A stretch of DNA of 64,000 bases from Eledone cirrhosa (lineage: Eukaryota > Mollusca > Cephalopoda > Octopoda > Eledonidae), in NCBI GenBank assembly GCA_964016885.1, contig OZ024746.1:101507089-101571088 (forward strand), in the 5' to 3' direction. The notes under the pieces were generated by a model. It was given only the letters and a program-made list of their open reading frames with translations. It had not been told where the DNA came from and searched no databases. The translations under genes were made by a program, and so were the position numbers. Shown here piece by piece: positions 1 to 10,343 of this stretch; within the stretch, counting starts at the first letter, position 1; every line of letters starts with the position of its first letter.

Positions 1-2
1 CG

Positions 3-2162
3 CGCCTCTCGGACGCGGGGGCGAAGTCCTGTGAAAGGACGATTTCAGCTGCTGAGATAGGGGCGGCGCTGAGCCAATGCGGCAAACGCAAATCCCCGGG
101 TCTCGATGGTCTACCATACGAGCTATATGTAGCGATGCCGGACTTGTTCTCCGATATCCTCGAAGCGGTCTACTGCAACTGGCAGCAGAACGGGAGAATT
201 CCCAGTTCTGTGACCAAGGGCGTAGTTACGCTGGTGAGGAAGGATGAGAACAAGGGGGATGACATAAGTAACTTCAGGCCCATAACTCTGCTAAATACAG
301 AGTTAAAGATTTTGGCCAAGGTGTTAGCGAAGAGGTTGGCGCTTGTCGTTGGAAACCTGGTGGGAGAAGCGCAGACATGCGCAATCCCGTCCAGGTCCAT
401 TCACGACAATCTCCACCTTATGCGATACATCATAGAGAGGGTAGGGAATGAACCCGGCTTTGGTGGGGCCCTGATCAACTTGGATCAATCTAAAGCATTC
501 GATAGGGTTGACCATCGTTACCTGGATGCGGTGCTCGCGGCGGCAGGCTTCGGACCCGTTTTCAGGGGTTGGAATGTTGCGATGCACAGCAGCAACGTCT
601 GCTCAAGGGTCAAGGTGAACGACCACCTCTCGGAACCGTTCCAAATCATGCGATCCATCCGACAGGGATGCCCTCTCTCCTCCCTACTGTATGTGCTGGC
701 TCTTGAGCCACTACTGCGGAAGTTGGAGCGGTTGCAGGGCATCCCTTTGGAACCGGGATTGCAGAAAGCGGCGTCGGCCTACGCCGATGACGTGACAGTA
801 ATGGTGTCGAAAACCTCGCAAATCGGTGAGATCGACACCTTACTGGAGGAATATGAAAGGTTTACAGGAGCCAAGCTGAACCGGGACAAGTCCGTCGGTT
901 TGCAACTCGGAACATGGAGAGGCAAACCGATGCCCTCCAACGACGTCGTTGGACGCTGGACGGAGGGCCCGGTGAAGCTGCTTGGGGTCTGGTTCGGACC
1001 AGACCTCCAGGTGGAGAAAAACTGGAACGAGGTAACGGCCAGGGTGTTTGCACTCACCCAGAAGTGGGCCCAGTGCAAACTATCCCTGAAAGGTCGAGCG
1101 GAGGTGGCGAATACTTATATAGCATCCGTCATCTATTACCGCTTGACCGTCGTGCCTTGCCCAGTGAAAAGACTCGCCAAAATGGAGTGCGCGCTGTTCC
1201 AATTTCTTTGGAACAAGCGGACCCCTTTGGTGAGGAGATCCATCTGCTGTCAACACCCTTCGAAAGGAGGGCTGGGGATGCCATGGGTACAGATGTGTAA
1301 ACACGCACTAAGGCTACGGCACCTCCAGGTATTCCTCACCGGTCAACCGGTGTGGGCCCCGTTTGTGAGGCGAGCCTTTCCCAGACTCGTCTCGCTCACC
1401 GAGCTGCAATCCTGGGTCAAGCAAAGACCGAGAAAAGTGGGCGACTGGCACATTGAATGTGCCCAGGCGCTCACGGCCCTCTGGAAAGCGGACCCGGCAA
1501 TCAGTGGAGACTCCACCTCGACATTCTATAGAGGGTTGGTACGCAGCAGGTGCGACGATGCTCTCGGAGAAGCTCTAGGCATGGAGGAAGATGAACTGGC
1601 CAGTCTGTTCGGTAGGACGTTTGGCCCTGGACAGATGGACAACTTCCAAAAGTCCCTGGCTTGGCAGTGCTACCGAGAGGCTCTACCCGTTCGAGACAAG
1701 CTCCACAGGCATGGGAGCCTGGGTAGAGATCCTTTGAATAAGATCTGTCCGAGATGCGTGCATGATGACGAAACCGTTGCGCACGCATTCGTACACTGCC
1801 CAGGCATTGCTGACCTGTGGGGCTATGTGGAACGACTACTGTCGAGGGTGGGACCAATCCGGTTGACCACCGAGTCCATTGTCACGATCAAACCGCCTCC
1901 CCCTTTCAAAAACGAAGGAGAGGCGGTTTTTCTCTGTGTGGTAGCCATGGCTAAAGAAGTTGTATGGTGGACGAGGCTGAAAGGGCTGAGGTCAGACACC
2001 TTTCTCTCCGGCCAACAACTGGTCCCCTTTTTCAAATACCATTTTAAAAGAAGGATCAGAATGGAGAGAGAGGTGCTCTACCCCAGCAAGTTTTATGAAA
2101 GGTGGGTGAAAGTAGGGAGAATGGCCAGAGTGAATGGGTCTTCTCTCTATATCAGCCTGTAG
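3..2162 (+). CDS. Tx1-like (L1 clade) LINE ORF2, 3' part: reverse transcriptase and C-terminal zinc knuckle
   Basis: The frame is open from base 3 to the TAG at 2160-2162 (719 codons) and runs off the left edge; the first ATG at 135 is internal. Upstream of that ATG the frame reads KSPGLDGLPYELY, a typical start of the RT fingers. Next come FRPITLLNTELKILAKVLAKRL-like text, LDQSKAFDRVDH (motif A), RQGCPLSSLLY (motif B) and the catalytic YADD at 780-791. A CCHC-type knuckle (CPRC ... HAFVHC) lies at about 1745-1800. In L1/Tx1 elements this protein copies the element RNA at a nicked target site. The apurinic-like endonuclease expected upstream is outside the window. No stop or frameshift is seen, unlike every other retroelement here, so this copy may be young. 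The L1/Tx1 assignment is from remembered family features. Confidence 0.9.
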   Translation, partial: RLSDAGAKSCERTISAAEIGAALSQCGKRKSPGLDGLPYELYVAMPDLFSDILEAVYCNWQQNGRIPSSVTKGVVTLVRKDENKGDDISNFRPITLLNTELKILAKVLAKRLALVVGNLVGEAQTCAIPSRSIHDNLHLMRYIIERVGNEPGFGGALINLDQSKAFDRVDHRYLDAVLAAAGFGPVFRGWNVAMHSSNVCSRVKVNDHLSEPFQIMRSIRQGCPLSSLLYVLALEPLLRKLERLQGIPLEPGLQKAASAYADDVTVMVSKTSQIGEIDTLLEEYERFTGAKLNRDKSVGLQLGTWRGKPMPSNDVVGRWTEGPVKLLGVWFGPDLQVEKNWNEVTARVFALTQKWAQCKLSLKGRAEVANTYIASVIYYRLTVVPCPVKRLAKMECALFQFLWNKRTPLVRRSICCQHPSKGGLGMPWVQMCKHALRLRHLQVFLTGQPVWAPFVRRAFPRLVSLTELQSWVKQRPRKVGDWHIECAQALTALWKADPAISGDSTSTFYRGLVRSRCDDALGEALGMEEDELASLFGRTFGPGQMDNFQKSLAWQCYREALPVRDKLHRHGSLGRDPLNKICPRCVHDDETVAHAFVHCPGIADLWGYVERLLSRVGPIRLTTESIVTIKPPPPFKNEGEAVFLCVVAMAKEVVWWTRLKGLRSDTFLSGQQLVPFFKYHFKRRIRMEREVLYPSKFYERWVKVGRMARVNGSSLYISL

Positions 2163-2400
2163 GTGAAAGAAGAGGAAAAAGAGGAGACGAGGGAAGCACC
2201 TACTCTTTGTGCTCCTGAGGAGAAGGGTTACACATTTTTTCCGGGGTGTGTGCGACCCATGTTAATGCCCCCTCCCTATTGAGGACTTCGTTTGTTGTTG
2301 TTATTTCATTGTTATATTTTTGTACTCGTTAATTATATGTAAACTTCCCCCCTTGTATCTGTCCCTACCTTTTGTGCCCTAGTGGCAAATAAAGAAACCA
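2163..2400 (+). other. 3' UTR and tail of the Tx1-like LINE
   Basis: A purine-rich stretch follows the stop codon, then a T-rich region. AATAAA lies at 2388-2393, seven bases before the apparent end (AATAAAGAAACC). The sequence then changes abruptly to the tandem repeat that starts at 2401. There is no long poly(A); the element ends in a short A-rich tail. The end is inferred from the repeat boundary. Confidence 0.7.
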
Positions 2401-3003
2401 CTCTATATATACTATTGTATTGTCACAGTACAGGCTTTACCTCACATAATATCTCACATAACATTTATATTACTCTATATATACTATTGTATTGTCACAG
2501 TACAGGCTTTACCTCACATAATACCTCACATAACATTTACATTACTCTATATATACTATTGTATTTTCACAGTAAAGGCTTTACCTCACATAACATTTAC
2601 ATTACACTATATATACTATTGTATTTCCACAGTAAAGACTTTACCTCACATAATATCTCACATAACATTTACATTACTCTATATATACTATTGTATTTCC
2701 ACAGTAAAGGCTTTACCTCACATAATATCTCACATAACATTTACATTACTCTATATATACTATTGTATTTTCACAGTAAAGGCTTTACCTCACATAACAT
2801 TTACATTACACTATATATACTATTGTATTTCCACAGTAAAGACTTTACCTCACATAATATCTCACATAACATTTACATTACTCTATATATACTATTGTAT
2901 TGTCACAGTACAGGTTTTACGTCACATAATACCTCACATAACATTTACATTACTCTATATATACTATTGTATTGTCACAGTAAAGGCTTTACCTCACATA
3001 GTA
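2401..3003. repeat. Tandem array of about 72-bp and 57-bp units, amplified interior of a piggyBac-type MITE
   Basis: About nine units share CTCTATATATACTATTGTAT, then CACAGTA, GGCTTTACCTCACATAA and ACATTTACATTA. Short units lack one 15-bp CACATAATATCT-type segment. Both lengths are multiples of three, which is why a long but meaningless frame (2382-3023) stays open. The reverse complement of one unit is present in the MITE at 37618-37813, and one to two units are in the copy at 58803, so the array is an internal expansion of that element. Confidence 0.85.
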
Positions 3004-3150
3004 TCAAATTTATGAGATTTTGATGTCATTTATTTTGAGAACAATACCTTAACATCAGTATGAGTGGCCAGTTACAACCGATTTGAACAAAAAGAGGTGA
3101 GAGAATTCTGGCTGTTACAACCGGTTTAAATGCTAAAGGGCTATTTGTAC
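3004..3150 (-). mobile_element. piggyBac-type MITE, remaining end (minus orientation)
   Basis: This matches the reverse complement of the left half of the MITE at 37618: shared text includes GAGAACAATACCTTAACATCAGTATG-like sequence and GGTGAGAGAATTCTGGC. It ends in TAAATGCTAAAGGG, the reverse of the family terminal CCCTTTAGCATTTA. The expected TTAA duplication is mutated (CTAT). Together with 2401-3003 this forms one element interrupted by the Tx1-like LINE. Confidence 0.75.
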
Positions 3151-3161
3151 CAAGTAGAACC

Positions 3162-3766
3162 TCGAGGATTGTTAAGTCCAAGAGTCTGATTACACTGTCA
3201 GCCTCCTCCTCCTCTTTATGGATGTCACTTGAAAGAAGTCACATCCAACATTCTTCACTTTTGTCACCATCTAAACTATAATAAAGTAAGGACTGCGGGA
3301 CTGCGTATGGTTTATTTCTTTTAATCCAGTTAATAAAATAAGTTGGATTACTTTGAATAAATAGTGTATGAATATTACATAATTTATGTACTATTATATA
3401 ATTTATGTACTATTACATAATTTATGTACTATTACATAATTTATGTACTAAATTTTGTAACCATAAATAATTTCAAATTGACTTCTTTTCAAAGTTTTCA
3501 CTTCCGGTATATCATCGCCACCACCACCACTTCAACTACCATATATATAGAAAGAGAGAGTGATGGGAGAGATAGAGAGATTATGACTTTCTACACCTGA
3601 TGCGTATGAGTGTGCACATACATACATCTATATGTATGAGCATATAACTATTATGAGTATATAACTATAATCACGCAAACACAAACTTATAAAAATATAC
3701 TCTCACAGACATAATTCACACAAACATACATACATTCACACATACTTTCACACAAATATACATACA
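3162..3766. other. AT-rich stretch with short tandem repeats, no gene seen
   Basis: It holds three to four copies of an about 19-bp unit (ATAATTTATGTACTATTA) near 3378-3450, a GA run near 3550-3580, and CA/TA-rich sequence up to the Helitron border. No frame is worth reporting. Confidence 0.6.
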
Positions 3767-4612
3767 CTAGCTGACGTACCCAGCTTCGCCCGGGTAAACA
3801 GATGATAAGAGAAGACAGGTAAAAGAGAAAAAGACTGTATTGGATGTTTGTCTGATTACAGTATGAGGCGTGTCAGTGGTATGATACAAAAAGCAGTAAA
3901 AAAATCTTCCAAATATACCAGATTCTTCGTTGTACCGTTTGTGCATAGTATATGAACAATTCTAGGTGCTCCCACCTAGAATAGTGACCTCTAGGAGATG
4001 GTTCATCTTCTGCCTGACTGTAAAACGTGTATCATTGCATAGACGTGGTTGTTGCACGTTTCTCAAAAGGATGATGGATGTTCCAATCTTTTATATTATA
4101 TGTAGATATAGATATAGACAATTAATATAAAAGATGATGCTCAGCCAGTTCGTCTTTAACCATCACAGAACGCCGTCGCTGCTTAGTTCCAGTGTTTCGT
4201 TGGCGTTGTTCAGCCAGCTCCTCTTCATTCATAGCGAAACGTCTTTGCCTCTGAAGTTCGGCGTTCCGATGGCGCTGTTCGGCCCGTTTTTCTTCATTCC
4301 TGGCTGCACGCCGTCGCCACTGTAGTTCACTGTTTGATAAAGTCGAATTGCTTTTACTTTCTGTGGAACGCTGCACGCACACACACATAAACATATGCGC
4401 ATGTACATACACACACATACATGGTAATAGTTACAGCGTTCACTTTGCCTCTCTGTTTCTTACTCTCCCCTCTCACTCCCTCATTGGCATTAAGCATATT
4501 AATTTAAGTTTGGCGTCGTTGAGGTGGGCGGAGTCGTTTGAAACCTATGAACCAATGATAATCGAGAATTATGACACACGGAATACTGACATTGTTGAAA
4601 TTAATATATAGA
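3767..4612 (-). mobile_element. Short (846 bp) Helitron with both termini
   Basis: On the minus strand the element starts TCTATATATTAAT at 4612 and ends CTAG at 3767. Just before the end there is a hairpin at 3777-3796 (TACCC/GGGTA plus one further pair, one mismatch), six bases from CTAG. The flanking bases are A before TC and T after CTAG, the A|T insertion site known for Helitrons. The flanks (CACACATACTTTCACACAAA on both sides) are host CA-rich sequence and not a required duplication. It is far too short to encode Rep/helicase, so it is non-autonomous. Confidence 0.8.
4122..4370 (-). pseudogene. Fragment of a Helitron-type N-terminal region (Arg/Glu-rich repeats)
   Basis: Inside the Helitron, a minus-strand frame encodes three tandem motifs of the type RRRAARNEEKRAEQRHRN, RQRRFAMNEEELAEQRQRN and RRRSVMVKDELAEHH. 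Such short Arg/Glu repeats occur near the start of many Helitron Rep/helicase proteins, from remembered examples. No Rep or helicase motif follows. It is probably a captured remnant of the autonomous parent, but a purely low-complexity origin is not excluded. Confidence 0.5.
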
Positions 4613-4719
4613 TTCACACATACTTTCACACAAACATACATACAAACATATATAGATTTACACAAACACAGACATACAGTCATGATAGCGTTCGGTTTAA
4701 TTGGAAATGGGAGGGTAAA

Positions 4720-5430
4720 ACAAGTATAACATTTTATTTATTTATTAACTCTTTCTTTTTTAAACTCATTTAATATAATGGTTACAGAACGAAAACACTA
4801 ACAAATATAATATATACAAAGGAAAGGGAAGGGAAAAAAAGAAAGAGAAAAAATACACAAGCACGTAATACCCACATATTAAACCCCATAGAACAAAATG
4901 CAGACTAAAGGGGTGGAAAAACGAGCCGCTACCAGAGCAAAATATAGAAATATAGTGAGGAGCACTGGGAAACCTCTCTAATAATTTTTCAGACAGGCCA
5001 ACATGCTTGCAGTGTTACCTGGGGTGATGGTGAGGCTGAGGTGCTGGAACAACCAAGTGCCCTCATGAGCATCACCAGTTACCTCTGTTTGGTGAGCCGC
5101 CAGTGAAGATAAGAACCTCGCTGTCAGTAGCCTGACTCCCACAAACGTCTCGAACGCCACAGGCTGGATAATGTAGTTAGCTGACAGAACACAGTATTTT
5201 AGGATTTTGTTCCGTTCAGCTGCGGATGCTGTAGCTCTCGTCCTTACCTCTGCATCCAGATTGTGGGAAGAAGCAAAAGAGTCACTAACTGTGACGTCCC
5301 AGGTAAGGCACCTGCCTCTTGACCAGGAGCACAGAGCAAGACTGTCAAGTCTTTTCCCATCAATTCTGGACAACCCAGACGGTTCCAAAATTGAGATGTT
5401 TGCCCAGGCCAAAGCTCTTGAGTGATAATA
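4720..5430 (-). pseudogene. LINE 3' fragment, copy A, with C-terminal nuclease-like domain
   Basis: The minus-strand frame runs from about 5424 to 4978. It reads ...NISILEPSGLSRIDGKR, then WSRGRCLTWDVTVSD and later NYIIQPVAFETFVGV. The family C-terminus is familiar to me from many invertebrate LINE proteins downstream of the RT. The spacing K-R-x-D ... W-D-V-T-V resembles a restriction-like endonuclease core (PD-(D/E)XK), as in R2-type LINEs; this is inference. The proline expected in the first motif is leucine here. The 3' UTR continues to about 4720 and its bases match copy B at 22650-22890. It is 5' truncated near 5424. Confidence 0.65.
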
Positions 5431-5584
5431 GAACAGTGTATGTGCACGCGCGTGAGTTTGTCGGCATTCTTAAATTAGAGACACGTGCGTGTGTGTGTCA
5501 CTGTTTATAAGTTAGAGACATATGTGTGTATCCCTTTCCTTCCTTTTACACACACACACATACATTGACACAAACACACATACA

Positions 5585-6235
5585 CATTGCGTGATGGACG
5601 GGTGGACAGAAGTCCCTCAAATTTATATACATGTGAATGGAGTTCTACTGAAGCAGTTAAAGAGGTTCAAGTATTTCGGGGTCGTGTTCACGAGTGATGG
5701 AATGCTGGAGACTGAATTAAGTGCAAGAATTGCAAAAGCTGATGCAGTAAAGCACCAGCCTCAGCATTCAGCAATCAGAAGAAAGGGGGTAGGTGTAAAA
5801 GCCAAACTTGCTGTCTTCCTGGTATTCCTGCCAACTCTTACCGAGGATCATGAATCTTGAGTAATGACCAAAAGAATACAATTGCAAATAAAAGCGGCAG
5901 AAATGACATTTCTCCGAAGGGTCTTTGGAGTAACGTTACTCGATAAAGTGTATAACTCAGAGACCAGAGAGTCACTCCTGGTAGAGCCGCTACTTCTCCG
6001 AATTGAGAGATCACAACTCCGATACTAAGGGCATGTGGTTAGAATGTCTCAGTAAAGAATCGCTGGACACATTTTACAGGCTAAACCAACTGGCAAGAGA
6101 TCCAGAGGTAGACCCTGAGCAAGATAGTTGGATAACATCCATGAGCTTGGCTGGTCATGCTTTGGGATTAAAACCAAACCAGTCCATATTAGTATACTTG
6201 GCATTCCTCTGCTGCCACGGTTATATTCTTGTGAT
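5585..6235 (+). pseudogene. RTE-like LINE reverse transcriptase, C-terminal part (broken)
   Basis: The plus strand reads VNGVLLKQLKRFKYFGVVFT and SDGMLETELSARIAKADAV, typical of the post-YADD region (FKYLGVxFTSDG). After a frame break and a stop it continues with FLRRVFGVTLLDKV, LLVEPLLLRIERSQLRY, then GHVVRMSQ and LDNIHELGW. These are the usual end motifs of RTE-type RTs (LRWFGHVxRM ... GRPRxRW). At least two in-frame stops and one frameshift are present. A related 3' end is at 26037. Confidence 0.75.
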
Positions 6236-6560
6236 GCTAAACTTCGCCAGTTGCAGACTCCACATCAACATGTGATATATCTCTCCACAAAGTTCGATCA
6301 CCAGCAACAGAGTTCAAAGAGCAAAGATCAAGTCCAGTCCAAAAGTTGACATTATCAAGCCAATGTTTTGGCTGTTGGCCTCTGCTTCTCATACCAGCCA
6401 ACCTTCCTTCCAGACATAACCTACTCACACCATGAGTTGATCTTTTTATATGACTGTATAGTTTGAATACTCTTGACTTGACAATTGATGTAATTGGTCT
6501 AAGTTTGGTAATGTTGAGCAGCTCACTGCAGAACAAACAACCATTCATGATTTGATGTCA
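6175..6560 (-). pseudogene. LINE C-terminal fragment (LRPITSIVKSRV family)
   Basis: The minus strand reads SELLNITKLRPITSIVKSRV, KLYSHIKRSTHGVSR, then RSRGQQPKHWLDNVNFW and DRTLWRDISH. The same family is on the plus strand at 55750-56180, where most of the text is identical. It is the end of an RT ORF followed by a short 3' region. It abuts a plus-strand RT N-terminal fragment at 6540, see the findings. Confidence 0.7.
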
Positions 6561-6870
6561 GATGCCTTTTCATCTATCTTAGCTAGCGAGATAGCTCATG
6601 CCATCAAAAATTTGAAGCGAGGAAAAATCCCTGGACTGGACAACATATACTCAGAATTCACTGTTATATAAGAAGAGATAACTATATCAATATATTGACT
6701 ATTCTTGGTCAGATGGTAGGCTGTAGTTCTCTTCCCCTGATTATTTGAAGAATTACAGTTCCATCACAATCACAGATCCAAACTTCTCTCAGATAGAAAC
6801 ACTTCACGAAAGCACAAAATTAAGATACTCTGCTTCAATGGATTATCTTGTTTTGGGTGAATAATACCAC
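6535..6870 (+). pseudogene. LINE RT N-terminal fragment
   Basis: The plus strand reads AIKNLKRGKIPGLDNIYSEF, the finger region of LINE RTs (KSGKAPGxDGI). It is followed by TAA and degraded sequence that still resembles SPDYLKNYSSITI-type text. It is only about 110 codons of a much longer protein. It lies head to head with the C-terminal fragment at 6175-6560. Confidence 0.6.
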
Positions 6871-6920
6871 CTCTGAGATATTCTCTCACCTTTTAACATC
6901 ACTGTTGATGAGGAATTAAT

Positions 6921-7232
6921 AGTGGTTGTAGTAGTAGCGGTTGTAGTAGTAGTTGTAGCGGTTGTAGTTGTAGTAGTAGTAGTGGTTGTAGTAGTAGTAG
7001 TGGTTGTAGTAGTAGTAGTGGTGGTAGTGGTTGTTGTATTAGTAGTGGTTGTAGTATTAGTAGTGGTTGTAGTAGTAGTAGTGGTTGTAGAAGTAGTAGT
7101 GGTAGTAGTAGTAGTAGTGGTTGTTGTAGTAGTAGTAGTGGTAGTAGTAGTAGTGGTTGTAGTAGTAGTAGTGGTTGTAGTAGTAGTAGTGGTTGTAGTT
7201 TAAGGAAAAGGGATGTGGTGGTAGTGGTAGTA

Positions 7233-7296
<64 letters not shown>

Positions 7297-7386
7297 CAAG
7301 AGTAGTAGCAGTAGTAGTGGTGGTGGTGGTAGTAGTGGTGATAGTAGTAGTGGTCGTGGTGGTGGTGGTAGTAGTAGTAACAGGAG

Positions 7387-7426
<40 letters not shown>

Positions 7427-7446
7427 GGTGGTGGTAGTAGTGGTGA

Positions 7447-7484
<38 letters not shown>

Positions 7485-7700
7485 ACAGGAGTAGTAGTAG
7501 TGGTGGTGGTGGTAGTAGTGGTGGTATTAGTAGTGGTGGTGGTGGTAGTGGTGGTAGTAGTAGTAACCGTAGTAGTGGTAGTAGTAGCAGTAGTAGTAAC
7601 AGGAGTAGTAGTAGTAGTAGTGGTAGTAGCAGTAGTAGTAGCAGTAGTAGTGGTAGTAGTAGTGGTAGTAGCAGTAGTAGTAGCAGTAGTAGTGGTAGTG
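6921..7700. repeat. GTA/GTG-type trinucleotide array, about 780 bp
   Basis: Nearly pure GTA repeats mixed with GTG, GTT, GCA and AAC triplets. It is read as poly-valine on the plus strand, but this is simple sequence. Runs of GTAGTAGTAGTGGTT recur with period 15-21 in the first third. A TTTAAGGAAAAGGGATG break lies near 7199-7215. Confidence 0.95.
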
Positions 7701-7862
7701 AAGCAAGAATCCTATATCCTAGCCCAGTAGAGGCTAGGCTTTGTTTATATTGCTTCTTTGGATTGGTTTAAGAATATCAACAGGAAATATTACAACAGTT
7801 AAACTGTAAATAAATTTATTAGGTCAAAGAGGTTATGCCATTAGTTTTTCTGATTTTTATGT

Positions 7863-7978
<116 letters not shown>

Positions 7979-8062
7979 AAAGGTAAACAGAAATAACAAC
8001 ACAATCGGTACAGTATATGGAAGGGATATATTAGGTTAACACTTGATATAGCAGGAAGAGGG

Positions 8063-8098
8063 TCTTAACGTTTCGGACGCCAGTCCTTCATCAGAAGA
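8063..8098 (-). ncRNA. Hammerhead-ribozyme-like motif, left arm
   Basis: On the minus strand: stem I UCUU (8098-8095), core CUGAUGA (8094-8088), one extra A (8087), stem II GGAC/GUCC with loop UGGC (8086-8075), core GAA (8074-8072), a minimal stem III AC/GU without loop (8071-8068), U at the cleavage position (8067) and stem I AAGA (8066-8063). All strictly conserved core bases are present. Very short stem III hammerheads in Penelope-like elements have been described. The extra A before stem II is a deviation. Activity is not shown. Confidence 0.5.
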
Positions 8099-8411
8099 AA
8101 GAATGAAGGGACAGGCGGGGTGGAATTGGAAAAAATGTTTTTAGAGAAAAATAACTGGTCTATTCATATTGCCACACACATATGCTTACGCACGTGCACG
8201 AGTATAGCTCTTTTTACAAAACGTTTTTTTTTCCATTTCAGGTAGACGCGCTCCATCATCCACATTTCTAAAAAATAAATCATACACAAAACGCCCACAC
8301 CAACAGTTTTGCAAGAGATGTCAACATGAATGGACCTGTTATTTTTATCTAAAGACATTTTTTCCAATTCCAGCTTGCCCGTCCCCTCAATCTATCTTAT
8401 TTCTCATTCTT

Positions 8412-8447
8412 TCTTCTGATGAAGGACTAACATCCGAAACGTTAATC
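8412..8447 (+). ncRNA. Hammerhead-like motif, right arm (decayed)
   Basis: On the plus strand: CTGATGA at 8416-8422, a weak stem II GGA/TCC (8424-8426 with 8433-8435), GAAAC at 8436-8440 and GTT at 8441-8443. Stem I has only two possible pairs (TT with AA), so this copy looks less likely to fold than the left arm. Confidence 0.35.
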
Positions 8448-8534
8448 TAATATATCTTTTCCATATACTGTACCTATTGTGTTGTTATTTCTGTTTACCT
8501 TTTACATTATATATATATATATATATATATATAT

Positions 8535-8775
8535 AACGTTTGGAGTTAGAAGGTCAGAACAATGCAGGTATGGATATAGAATATCAATACAAATGCAAAA
8601 GATATCGCTGACAATTAGTCTTTTACCTTAAATTGTATATCCTGATATTTCCAGATAATATCTCTTCTGAGGAAAGTAAAGGGGTTAATTCAGTGTTCTA
8701 ATTAGCTTGCCAAGTCATGCTGACAGGAAATAGTATAGAAATTCCATTCTATTTCTAATGTCAAAGAGTGAAGGT
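8535..8775. other. No feature seen
   Basis: AT-rich sequence between the fold-back element and the TG/CG-rich stretch. No long frame or repeat is recognised. Confidence 0.5.
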
Positions 8776-8825
8776 TTAGGTGGATAAAGAGTTGTCTCCC
8801 TTTAAAAGGGTTTGGACATGTATGT

Positions 8826-8909
8826 CTAAGTGTGTGTATGTGTGCGTGAGAGAGTATGTGAAGGTGTAAGCATGCGCGCGCGCGCGCGCGTGTGTGTGTG
8901 TGCGCGCGC

Positions 8910-8942
<33 letters not shown>

Positions 8943-9060
8943 AGAGGATATGTTTATATGTAAATGTGGGAGCTAGATGCTCTATCATGTTAAAACTGGT
9001 CTATCTGTGTGTGTGTGAGAGAGAATAAGTAAAAGTGTAAGCGTGCGTGTGTGTGAGGAT
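8826..9060. repeat. TG/CG alternating tract and flanking TG-rich repeats
   Basis: 8873-8941 is almost unbroken alternating purine-pyrimidine (GCGCGCGCGCGC, TGTGTGTG, CGCGCGCG). A second TG-rich copy (9005-9060) repeats GTAAGTGTG and CTCTATCAT-type text, so the segment is partly duplicated. Confidence 0.8.
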
Positions 9061-9094
9061 ACGTGGAGGTGTAAGTGTGGGGCTACGTGCTCTA

Positions 9095-10343
9095 TCATAT
9101 TAAAAATTGGGTGTTGAGTTCTAGTCTATTATTGATTGGTGGTTGTGTTTTGTCTATAATTAATGCTTCTTTAATTCTAAGATTGCCGAGATTTCTTTCC
9201 TTAGCTTCTATCCTAACTATTATGTTTTTGTCGGTGTTTTTGCATTTCACTAGGTGTTTCTTAAATGAGGAAGCGTTAGTGTTGAGGTGTTCTTTTATTC
9301 TAATGTGAAGTGGTCTGGTGGTGCTACCTATGTATAAATTGCTGCATTTGTCGCACTCTAGTCTGTATACGATGTAAGTCTGGTGGAATAGGTCTGTGTC
9401 GTTGATGGGGCAGTTGGCCAGCGTGCAGCGGCTGTCTTGTCTGGTGGAGTGTCTCATGGTTAGCTGTCCGCGTAGGGAAGGTCCTGAGTGGGCTAGCTGG
9501 ATATCTAGTCCCTCTCGTCTGATAGCTCTGTGGATGGCTGTTGTAGTTTCGTCACTGAAGTGAGGGAGCTTCAGGAAGCAGGTGTTAGTGCCTCGGGTGT
9601 GGTGTCCTCTGTTGTTTCTAGCACGGTTCGCGGTGGACGTCGGGTATCCATTCAGTTTAAGTACTTCCAGGAAATGTGTGGTGTGTGTGTATCGGTCTCT
9701 TGAGTCGGTTCATTTGTTCTGGATACATGTTAGTTTGTTCCTCATGTATCCGAACTTAACACTGAGTGGGAGGGCTGATCTGAAATGTACGAACAGGTTC
9801 CTGCTGGCGGTTTTTTTTATAGAAGCAGGTGTGGATGTCGCCTTCCTCTGTTACCCTGAGTTGGAAGTCCGGTAGGGATAGGGATCTGCGGTTATGAGGG
9901 TATTCCATGCTGAACTTTATATTGGTGTCCATGCTGGAGAATGTCATGTATATTTTATTCGCTTCCTCACGGGATGATGTAAGGATGAGTATGTCATCTA
10001 CATATCGGGTGAAGAAGGTATAGGAATGGCAGGTATTGAGGGCTCGGCATTCCAGCTGGTTCGTATAAGTGATGGCCAGCAGGCCCGATAGGCTGGATCC
10101 CATGGGTAATCCTGTTGTCTGTCTGTATGTGTGGTGGTGGAAGGTGAAGTACGTGTTGTCCACTGTGAAGGACAAACGCTGGTGTATGTCCGTCGGATGG
10201 AGGCCGTAGCAGTGGACGTCTTCTGCGATAACGCAGTCTGTTAAGAAATCGACAGCTGGATGAGCGGGGACTGTAGTGTAGAGGGAGACAACGTCGAGGC
10301 TAAAGGCGCATCTATTGAGTTTAAGTTGTTCTGGCTGGAGTTG

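Noticed and set aside
914..1300. 128-codon frame within the Tx1-like ORF
   Set aside because: Out-of-frame shadow of the RT frame.
2382..3023. 213-codon plus-strand frame of repeats SHNIYITLYILLY
   Set aside because: It follows from 72- and 57-bp repeat units whose lengths are multiples of three, and it starts in the LINE tail.
6922..7730. Poly-valine frames
   Set aside because: GTA/GTG microsatellite read in one frame.
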